Source of the DNA: Deltaproteobacteria bacterium
GTDB lineage: Bacteria > Desulfobacterota > Desulfarculia > Adiutricales > Adiutricaceae
Assembly (NCBI GenBank): GCA_031278795.1
Contig: JAITJT010000093.1
Location: 1-9,648, forward strand
Direction of reading: 5' to 3'
DNA length: 9,648 nucleotides
The number at the start of each line of letters is the position of its first letter. Position 1 is the first letter of the stretch. Below are positions 1-5,170 of the stretch, piece by piece. Under the pieces are notes generated by a model. It was given only the letters and a program-made list of their open reading frames with translations, did no database searches and was not told the DNA's origin. The position numbers were made by a program, and so were the translations under genes.

Positions 1-302
1 TGAGGCGTTTCGACTTTCCCACGGTCATCAACACGAGCATAAACGAAACACTCTCCCGCACCATCCTCACCTCAGGTACCACCATACTCGCTCTTTTGAG
101 CCTCTATTTCCTGGGAGGCCCGGTTAACCGCGACTTCGCCATGGCCATCACCATAGGAATCATTGTGGGTACCTACTCATCCATCTTCATAGCGGCGCCC
201 CTTCTACTTTTATGGGAAAAGAAGAGCCTACCGGAAGAGTATCCTCTTCCGGAAAAAAAGCCCGCCCTGGACAAGAACACTGGTAAGAAGGCCACGGCTT
301 GA
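1..302 (+). CDS. secF: Protein translocase subunit SecF, C-terminal part (5' end outside the window)
   Basis: This is the last 99 codons of SecF, the inner-membrane protein that works with SecD and YajC to help the SecYEG channel export proteins using the proton motive force. The reading frame is open from base 3 and ends in TGA at 300-302. The visible protein contains the family signature SINETLSRT followed by a hydrophobic segment (about visible residues 21-38, ending LYFLGG). After a short loop with RDFA comes the last membrane segment (about 46-70, with [11 protein letters not shown]). It closes with a charged cytoplasmic tail rich in Lys, Glu and Pro, which is normal for SecF. SecD would be expected just upstream, outside the window. 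The next gene lies 478 bases away behind a repeat-rich spacer, so this is probably the end of the sec operon. Identification is secure; only the missing 5' part limits the call. Confidence 0.95.
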   Translation, partial: RRFDFPTVINTSINETLSRTILTSGTTILALLSLYFLGGPVNRDFAMAITIGIIVGTYSSIFIAAPLLLLWEKKSLPEEYPLPEKKPALDKNTGKKATA

Positions 303-328
303 GCCTTAATTTTACGAAAAAAAGCTAG

Positions 329-395
329 CTATAAGCTCTCTATAAGCTTCCTATAAGCTTCCTATAAGCTTTCTAAATAGCTTCCTATAAGCTTT
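329..395. repeat. Tandem repeat, 11-bp unit CTATAAGCTTC, about six copies
   Basis: Copies start at 329, 340, 351, 362 and 385, with a diverged 12-bp copy at 373-384. The consensus is CTATAAGCTTC and the last base or two vary. Each full copy at 340, 351, 362 and 385 contains the palindrome AAGCTT, so neighbouring copies can pair with one another in alternative short hairpins. The unit length is close to one helical turn and is not a multiple of three. The array starts 26 bases after the secF stop codon. Its function is unknown; it may be a slippage-generated array or a transcription-end or protein-binding region. Confidence 0.85.
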
Positions 396-426
396 CTAAC
401 AGGAACAATCTCCTTAAATTTTCGCG

Positions 427-584
427 TTTCACCTTTCAAAGATTTCGCGTACTCATCTTTAAAATTCTGCCTTTGGCCATATGGAGCATCAATATTTCAC
501 TTTTCAAAACTTAACACAGTGTAAGTTTTGAAAATTTTACCTGAATTTTAGCCTATTAAAAATTTCACATTTTCACCTTTAAAA
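427..584 (+). repeat. Dispersed TTTCACCTTTCAAA-type direct repeats
   Basis: Three related 14-base words lie at 427-440 (TTTCACCTTTCAAA), 495-508 (TTTCACTTTTCAAA) and 571-584 (TTTCACCTTTAAAA). They are spaced 68 and 76 bases apart. A related word, TTTCACATTTTC, is present at 563-574 and again in the last spacer at 9278-9289. The words are low in complexity, so common origin is uncertain. They could be decayed repeats or binding sites. Confidence 0.4.
501..534. repeat. Near-perfect 34-bp palindrome (13-bp perfect arms)
   Basis: The arms TTTTCAAAACTTA (501-513) and TAAGTTTTGAAAA (522-534) are exact reverse complements. The centre also shows dyad symmetry: CAC (515-517) and GTG (519-521) around A518, with one extra A at 514. 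As RNA it would fold into a long AU-rich hairpin followed by UUUU at 535-538, so it could act as a transcription terminator after secF. As DNA it has the form of an operator for a dimeric regulator. It lies about 250 bases before the dehydrogenase start. The sequence alone does not separate these options. Confidence 0.75.
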
Positions 585-650
585 TTTTATATTTTTTCCT
601 CTACCCTAAGAGTTAAGCGCGGGCCCAAGCTTTGCTCCTTACGCTAGGGG

Positions 651-679
651 TTTAGGCTATTGGCTTAAATTGTGATAAA
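651..679 (+). promoter_or_regulatory. Weak sigma-70-type promoter candidate for the dehydrogenase-kinase unit
   Basis: An extended minus-10-like element TGTGATAAA (671-679) has a poor minus-35 candidate TTTAGG (651-656) 17 bases ahead of its hexamer. It would give a leader of about 95 bases before the ATG at 781. The hexamer matches are only 4/6 and 3/6, so this is a guess from position and the TGn extension. Confidence 0.25.
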
Positions 680-780
680 ATCCAAAAGAGCTGCTAACGC
701 TGTTTTCTTAAGTCCCCTTGCCAAAGCGCCACATTCAGCTAAACTAAAAAGGTAAGATTTTTTTTAAGCGCGATTTTCCT

Positions 781-1746
781 ATGATAAATATTGTAGTTTT
801 GGACGGAGGGGCCGTAAACCCCGGTGACATCTCCTGGAACTCCATAAAATTGCTCTCGGATAGTTTTAAGTACTATCCTAGAACCGAAGAGGGCGAGATC
901 CTGGAAAGATCCAAGGGAGCCCAGATCCTCCTCACCAACAAGACCCCTCTTAGCCGTAAGACCCTCAAGGCCCTTCCGGATCTAAAGTACATCGGGGTTA
1001 TCGCCACGGGCTACAACGTGGTGGATGTAAAGGCCGCAAAAGAGCTAGGCATACCGGTCACCAACGTCCCGGGCTACGGAAGCGCCGCGGTGGCCCAGTA
1101 CGCCATCGGGCTCCTTTTGGAGATTACCCTCCACATAGGCCACCACAGCCATATGGTAAAAAAGGGACGCTGGCAGGAATCCAGGGATTTCTGCTTCTGG
1201 GATATCCCCTTATCCGAGCTGGACGGTAAGACCATGGGGATCGTGGGCCTAGGGGCCATTGGTTCCAAGGTGGCGCGCATCTCCTTGGCTCTGGGGATGA
1301 AGGTCGTGGCCTACAACGGCCCCAGGGCCCCCAAGGGGGAGCATCCTGGTGTTGAGCTGGTCGAACTCGCTAAGCTCTTTAGGGAAGCTGACGTTATCTC
1401 TCTCCACGCCCCCTTGAACAAAGACAACATAGGGCTCATTAACCTAAAGAGCCTTAGCCTCATGAAGGACGGGGTACTAATCGTAAACACCGCCCGAGGC
1501 GCTCTCATCAATGAGGAGGCGCTCGCCAAGGCGCTTAAGAGCGGAAAGGTAGCCGCAGCGGCCTTGGACGTCCTGTGCTCCGAGCCGCCCACGGACGACA
1601 ATCCCCTCCTCAATCTAGACAACTGCCTCATCACCCCGCATCTGGCCTGGTCACCTCGGGAGGCGCGCTTGAGGCTCATGGAGATTGCCAAAGAGAACAT
1701 CAGAAAATTTTTAGAGGGCACTCCGGTGAACGTGGTGAATCCTTAG
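781..1746 (+). CDS. hprA: D-2-hydroxyacid dehydrogenase, probably hydroxypyruvate/glyoxylate reductase (glycerate dehydrogenase)
   Basis: This 321-residue cytosolic protein belongs to the D-isomer-specific 2-hydroxyacid dehydrogenases. It probably reduces hydroxypyruvate to D-glycerate. The substrate-binding domain is split (about 1-100 and 290-321) around a Rossmann domain. The nucleotide motif is G156-L-G158-A-I-G161. The three catalytic residues are present: R239 (NTARGALINE), E268 (CSEPP) and H287 (ITPHLAWS). Length is normal for the family. At the end of the second Rossmann strand the usual acidic residue is replaced (AYNGPR, N179), with R182 close by, which may favour NADPH; that is inference. 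The ATG is the first start after an in-frame stop (745-747), but it has no clear ribosome-binding site: AAAAAGG lies about 28 bases upstream. A glycerate kinase follows after 61 bases and strongly supports the glycerate role. Exact substrate choice within the family cannot be read from sequence. Confidence 0.88.
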   Translation: MINIVVLDGGAVNPGDISWNSIKLLSDSFKYYPRTEEGEILERSKGAQILLTNKTPLSRKTLKALPDLKYIGVIATGYNVVDVKAAKELGIPVTNVPGYGSAAVAQYAIGLLLEITLHIGHHSHMVKKGRWQESRDFCFWDIPLSELDGKTMGIVGLGAIGSKVARISLALGMKVVAYNGPRAPKGEHPGVELVELAKLFREADVISLHAPLNKDNIGLINLKSLSLMKDGVLIVNTARGALINEEALAKALKSGKVAAAALDVLCSEPPTDDNPLLNLDNCLITPHLAWSPREARLRLMEIAKENIRKFLEGTPVNVVNP

Positions 1747-1797
1747 CCACTCCACCCCCTTGACCCTCTCCACCGCTAGTCAAAGCCTTCGTTTTTT

Positions 1798-1802
1798 GAG
1801 GG
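1798..1802 (+). promoter_or_regulatory. Ribosome-binding site GAGGG deciding the glycerate kinase start
   Basis: GAGGG lies five bases before the ATG at 1808. No comparable site precedes the earlier in-frame start at 1760, so the shorter protein is preferred. Confidence 0.8.
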
Positions 1803-1807
1803 AAACT

Positions 1808-2944
1808 ATGAAAATCGTCATCGCCCCGGACTCCTTTAAAGAAAGCCTAACCAACCTGGAGGCTGCCCTCGCCATCAAGAGGGGGCTCGTGAACGTCTGG
1901 CCCCAAAACGAGTATCTTATCTTTCCCGTCTCGGACGGCGGAGTGGGAACCGTGGAGGCCTTGATCTACCTAACCGGCGGAAAGCTCATAAAAGGCGAGG
2001 TGAGGGATCCCTTGGGCCGCCGCAAGAGCGCCGCCTGGGGCCTCATGGGTGACGGAAAGACCGCGGTGGTGGAGATATCCGCGGCCTGCGGGCTCGCCAG
2101 TCTCGTGCCCCAGGATCTAAACCCCTCCAGGGCCTCCACCTACGGTTTCGGGGAGCAGATAAACGCCGCTCTCAACACCGGCATCGACAGGCTCATCCTG
2201 GGCCTAGGGGGAAGCGCCACCAACGACGCCGGGGCGGGCATGTTTAAGGCCTTGGGCATGAAGCTCTTAAAGACAGACGGTACGCCCATAGAGCCTGGCG
2301 CCCTGGGCCTAAAAGAACTCGCCAAGATTGACACCAGCAACCTAAACCCCAGGCTAAAGGACGTTAAAATTATTGTGGCCTGCGCCGTGAAAAACGGCCT
2401 CCTCGGTCCCAAGGGCACCACCCAGATCTTTGGTCCCAAAAAAGGCGTTACCAACCTCCTCATGCCCCAGCTAGACGATGCCCTGGCCCACTTCCACAAC
2501 GTGGCCAGGGAGGCAACCGGAAGGGACGTGGCCGCGTCCGAAGGCGCGGGCGCAGCCGGAGGGGTGGGCGCGGCCCTCATGCTCTTCACCGACTCCATCT
2601 TTGAAAAGGGCGTAAAGGTAATCCTCAACGAGGGAAACTTTGAGGAGAAGGTCAAGGGCGCCTCGCTAATAATCACCGGGGAGGGCCAGACAGACGCCGA
2701 GACCGTGTGGTGGGGCAAGGCCCCCTTGGGGGTCGCCCAGATGGGCGCGAGCATGGGCATACCCACCGTGGTAATCGCGGGCTCACTTGAGCACGGCTAC
2801 CAGAGGCTCTATGACAACGGCATGGCCGGCGTCATGAGCATGCTTCCCTTCCCCATGACCTATCCCCAGGCGCTCAGGGACGCCCCCTCCATCCTGGAGG
2901 ACGCCGCCTGGAGGCTGGGAAAGCTCCTCTCCATCAAGGTGTGA
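1808..2944 (+). CDS. glxK: Glycerate kinase (GarK/GlxK type)
   Basis: This 378-residue protein belongs to the PF02595-type glycerate kinases, which use ATP to phosphorylate D-glycerate, in the E. coli enzymes to 2-phosphoglycerate. I chose the ATG at 1808 because GAGGG (1798-1802) sits five bases before it and the protein then begins with the family start MKIVIAPDSFKESL. A start at 1760 would add 16 unlikely residues. Other family blocks are PVSDGGVGT (40-48), GLGGSATNDAGAGM (132-145), LLGPKGTTQIFGPKKG (198-213), GAAGGVGAAL (248-257) and GEGQTDAETVWWGK (291-304). Two places differ from the usual signatures: V46 where ADGGEGT has Glu, and A192-V-K-N-G where CDVxNPL has Asp and Pro. The enzyme may still be active or may belong to a divergent branch. 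It forms an operon with the dehydrogenase 61 bases upstream. Confidence 0.9.
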   Translation: MKIVIAPDSFKESLTNLEAALAIKRGLVNVWPQNEYLIFPVSDGGVGTVEALIYLTGGKLIKGEVRDPLGRRKSAAWGLMGDGKTAVVEISAACGLASLVPQDLNPSRASTYGFGEQINAALNTGIDRLILGLGGSATNDAGAGMFKALGMKLLKTDGTPIEPGALGLKELAKIDTSNLNPRLKDVKIIVACAVKNGLLGPKGTTQIFGPKKGVTNLLMPQLDDALAHFHNVAREATGRDVAASEGAGAAGGVGAALMLFTDSIFEKGVKVILNEGNFEEKVKGASLIITGEGQTDAETVWWGKAPLGVAQMGASMGIPTVVIAGSLEHGYQRLYDNGMAGVMSMLPFPMTYPQALRDAPSILEDAAWRLGKLLSIKV

Positions 2945-3307
2945 GCGTCTCTTAAAGTTTTTCACGCTCGAAAGTATGGAAGACGGTGGGCATATAAGCT
3001 CAAAGCTCGATAATTAAAACTTATATCTCTTGAAACTTAGAAAATCAGCTTGGGACTGTAATTTTTGGAAAAAAAACGCTCTTTGGTATTTTTAAAAAAT
3101 TATTATGGATAAGGATATACTTGGCTAATTAGAGGAATTTTCGTTTAAATGTTTTAAAAGAAGATAGAGATATTTTTTTACAACAAAGACGCGTGTTTAA
3201 GAAAATACTCTCAAACCGACCAAAGCCTGACCCGCGGATTTTTTTTGTGTAACAGATCCCCAAAAAGGCAACAAAATATAAGTATTTTCGCTATGTTTGA
3301 TTTTTAT

Positions 3308-3369
3308 TTTTCAAGTGAAGCGCTTAATTTTCAAGCCAAGGCGCTTATTTTTCAAGCCAAGGCGCTTAA
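3308..3369 (+). repeat. Three-copy direct repeat, 20/21-bp unit
   Basis: Copies lie at 3308-3327, 3328-3348 and 3349-3369. The second and third share the exact 16-mer CAAGCCAAGGCGCTTA (3332-3347 and 3353-3368). The first copy is diverged in the middle (TGAAGCG) and forms the palindrome AAGCGCTT. All copies begin TTTTCAAG and end GCGCTTA or close to it. They lie about 180-240 bases before the transposase-like start. Repeated units with partial dyad symmetry suggest a protein-binding array or a mobile-element end; neither is proven. Confidence 0.8.
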
Positions 3370-3534
3370 ACAAAGAGGGAAAACTATTGCATTTATATGA
3401 AATTATTTTTTTTTAAAAGTATTATGAGCTTTGGGCAAAAAGTCAAAAAAAGGTATGAATCCAAGTCAGAATAAATTCTTAAATTTACTGTTTTAAATTT
3501 ATTTAGCTAATTTTATAGACGTATTATTTGTAAC

Positions 3535-3539
3535 AGAGG
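3535..3539 (+). promoter_or_regulatory. Ribosome-binding site AGAGG supporting a TTG start
   Basis: AGAGG (3535-3539) lies six bases before the TTG at 3546. An in-frame TAG at 3540-3542 excludes any earlier start. The next in-frame ATG would remove over 100 residues of the conserved N-terminal region, so the TTG is the best start. Confidence 0.7.
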
Positions 3540-3545
3540 TAGGCT

Positions 3546-5144
3546 TTGAAGAATTCAGGTTTAGAAAGTTTTATTCGAATAGAAATTAGATCAGACAAGG
3601 CTAATCCTACTGAGTACGCCGTATTTTGCCCAAGAATCAAGGGAGAATCCGGTGAGGACATAATAGCTCAAAAGGATATTTGGCTTGGTAAAATTTTAAA
3701 TAAACTCAAAGGCGTATATTATAGCCGAGAAAGAGGAGTTTTCGGGTTTACTTTAGAATCAGGATTCTATACTTTACCGCCTGAGGAAATTAAAAAATAC
3801 GAAGAATCTTTGGCCAAAAAGAAGCCGGAAAAAGAAAAATCCCCTAGAAGAGCCAAATCCTCCATTGGCTTTGGTGACATATACGCACTCGATCAATTCA
3901 TGAGAAAAAATGGACTAGTCGATTTGTTTAGCTCTATTAGTGGATTACCTTTTGACACATTAATGTCATTGGTTATATTTAAAATATTAACAGATCGCGC
4001 TACTTGTAACGTTCAGACATGGTGGAATGAAACTGCAGCGAAATATTTGTATCCCAAGGCACTAATTTCACCTGATCAAGTCGGCCAATTTTTGGAAAAT
4101 ATTGGCGGAGAGCAGATTTTTTCAAAATACATCAAAAAGCATATCGATTACGCACAAGATTTAACACCTAAACACTATATCTTAATGGATAGCTCTGATT
4201 TATTTTTTGATTTTGATATTCCTGGCGAAGCTTTAATCAATCCCCATGGAAAGATTTACGACACAAAAAGATTTATATTCGTTATTGATAGCCAGACAAG
4301 GTTTCCCGTTTATTTCAGCTTGATTCACGGCTCCAGAGATGATGTTTCCGTCTTAAATAATGTTCTTGACGAGCTTGATTTCTACGGCATCAAGAGTGGC
4401 AAAATTATTGTTAACGCCTTGGAATATTCAGAAGATAATTTAGGGGAGTTATACAAAAACAATATCCTTTTTTTAAAAAAAATAACGGATAGAAAATTTT
4501 TAAATTCCGATCATTTAATTGATCAATACGAGCCTAATATAAAGCAGAAAGAAAATTACGTAGAATATGGTAATAAGGGCTTCTTTATCAAGAAAGTTCC
4601 AGTAAGTATTCATAATGATCAAATCAAAGGCTTTGCCTATGTTTGCAAAGATTTAGACGAAGAACGTCTTGATGAAGAGAGATACAATTACCTAAACCAA
4701 GAAAAACATATTAACGATAGCCAATATCAAAAAGATCGAAAAATGTTTGGCTCATTTGTTTTACTCTCATCTACAAATTTACAAATAGATGAAGTTCTAT
4801 CTTGTTATTACGCATACGAAAGCTTAGATTTATTTTCTGGTCTTTTTAAAAACGAAATTCGTTATTTGGCAAAAATGGCGCGCCCCACCCTAGCCTTCAA
4901 AGGCATTCAGCTCATAAGCTTTATGGCGCTTACGGCATTTACTTCCTTCAAAAACGCGCTAGAGAGTAAAAATTTATCTTTTGATGCTGCAGTTTTCGAT
5001 TTAAGACGCTATCAGGCGCTACTCTACAGCCACAAATTGGTGCCTTATGAGAAGTCCAAAAGAATTGAAAATATCTATAAGGCTTTAAATGTAAAGATAC
5101 CTGAGGAAATAAAGTTAAATAATTACAAAAAAAGAAATACATAA
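3546..5144 (+). CDS. IS1634/IS4-like DDE transposase-family protein with substituted catalytic positions
   Basis: This intact 532-residue protein has the layout of IS1634-like transposases. There is an N-terminal region (1-105) with a Lys/Glu-rich linker (85-105), then a helical part with GDIYALDQFMRKNGL and ILTDRATCN (110-155), and an RNase H-like catalytic core (about 208-470). The first catalytic Asp is visible at D215 (ILMDSSDLF). At the second site the usual DRGxYS motif reads N290-A-L-E-Y-S, so the Asp is Asn and the Arg-Gly pair is gone. At the third site the usual YxxRxxIExxF reads YESLDLF, with D428 in place of Glu. If this alignment is right, cleavage activity is doubtful. The frame is nevertheless open throughout, it starts at TTG with a good ribosome site, and it is AT-rich unlike its neighbours, which suggests transfer. 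It could be a recently inactivated insertion sequence or a retained transposase-derived protein. Confidence 0.8.
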   Translation: MKNSGLESFIRIEIRSDKANPTEYAVFCPRIKGESGEDIIAQKDIWLGKILNKLKGVYYSRERGVFGFTLESGFYTLPPEEIKKYEESLAKKKPEKEKSPRRAKSSIGFGDIYALDQFMRKNGLVDLFSSISGLPFDTLMSLVIFKILTDRATCNVQTWWNETAAKYLYPKALISPDQVGQFLENIGGEQIFSKYIKKHIDYAQDLTPKHYILMDSSDLFFDFDIPGEALINPHGKIYDTKRFIFVIDSQTRFPVYFSLIHGSRDDVSVLNNVLDELDFYGIKSGKIIVNALEYSEDNLGELYKNNILFLKKITDRKFLNSDHLIDQYEPNIKQKENYVEYGNKGFFIKKVPVSIHNDQIKGFAYVCKDLDEERLDEERYNYLNQEKHINDSQYQKDRKMFGSFVLLSSTNLQIDEVLSCYYAYESLDLFSGLFKNEIRYLAKMARPTLAFKGIQLISFMALTAFTSFKNALESKNLSFDAAVFDLRRYQALLYSHKLVPYEKSKRIENIYKALNVKIPEEIKLNNYKKRNT

Positions 5145-5152
5145 TATTTCTT
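5120..5152 (-). terminator. Weak intrinsic terminator for the minus-strand operon
   Basis: Exact 8-base arms, AAGAAATA (5132-5139) and TATTTCTT (5145-5152), surround a 5-base loop. Read on the minus strand, the stem is followed by a U run (TTTTTTTG, from the A run at 5125-5133). It lies 19 bases past the ricT stop, a suitable place. The stem has only one G-C pair, so it may be weak. It overlaps the end of the convergent transposase-like gene, whose stop codon falls in the loop. Confidence 0.45.
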
Positions 5153-5170
5153 AGAAACAGTTAAATTTCC

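Larger units (their letters stand above)
303..780. other. AT-rich non-coding spacer with several repeats
   Basis: I find no convincing gene in these 478 bases on either strand. The stretch holds an 11-bp tandem repeat (329-395), a near-perfect palindrome (501-534), three copies of a TTTCAC-type repeat (427-440, 495-508, 571-584) and a weak promoter candidate before the dehydrogenase gene. The motif TTAAGCGCG occurs twice (613-621 and 764-772). The base composition is far more AT-rich than in the flanking genes. Confidence 0.7.
2945..3545. other. AT-rich spacer upstream of the transposase-like gene
   Basis: About 600 bases with no convincing gene. The sequence has many A and T runs, including T8 at about 3240-3247. 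It holds a three-copy direct repeat (3308-3369) and a possible terminal inverted repeat of the neighbouring mobile element (3481-3493). A six-base inverted repeat, GAGCGT (2943-2948) and ACGCTC (2964-2969), overlaps the glycerate kinase stop codon. It has no T tract after it, so I do not call it a terminator. The region may be decayed mobile DNA, but I recognise no remnant protein in it. Confidence 0.6.
3481..5168 (+). mobile_element. Possible insertion-sequence extent bounded by short imperfect inverted repeats
   Basis: AAATTTACTGTTT (3481-3493) is the reverse complement of AAACAGTTAAATTT (5155-5168) apart from one extra base. The pair brackets the transposase-like gene, 52 bases before its start and 10 bases after its stop. 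It would make an element of about 1.69 kb, a plausible size for this family. No target duplication is visible: the outer flanks are ATTCTT and CCCTA. The repeats are AT-rich and short, so chance is possible. Confidence 0.35.

Noticed and set aside
661..673. A sigma-54 promoter (TGGC...TTGT) before the dehydrogenase
   Set aside because: The spacing between the two elements is five bases instead of seven, and the second element lacks the conserved GC.
1311..1721. Long open frames opposite the dehydrogenase, and similar ones opposite the kinase (2140-2766), ricT (5421-5933) and holB (6595-7191)
   Set aside because: They are antisense shadows of GC-rich coding sequence, with no motifs or ribosome sites of their own, and the genes opposite are clearly identified.
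1760..1807. A 16-residue N-terminal extension of the glycerate kinase
   Set aside because: It has no ribosome-binding site and its residues have no family match, whereas the ATG at 1808 has GAGGG at the right distance and the family N-terminus.
2943..2969. An intrinsic terminator after the glycerate kinase
   Set aside because: The six-base stem has a 15-base loop and no T tract directly after it.
3308..3369. A CRISPR array
   Set aside because: The units are contiguous tandem copies without unique spacers, are too short, and no cas genes are present.
3397..3474. A 25-codon open frame starting MKLFFFK between the three-copy repeat and the transposase-like gene
   Set aside because: It is made mostly of A and T runs, the nearest GAGGG is about 17 bases from the ATG, and there is no recognisable motif. 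It is more likely chance in AT-rich DNA.
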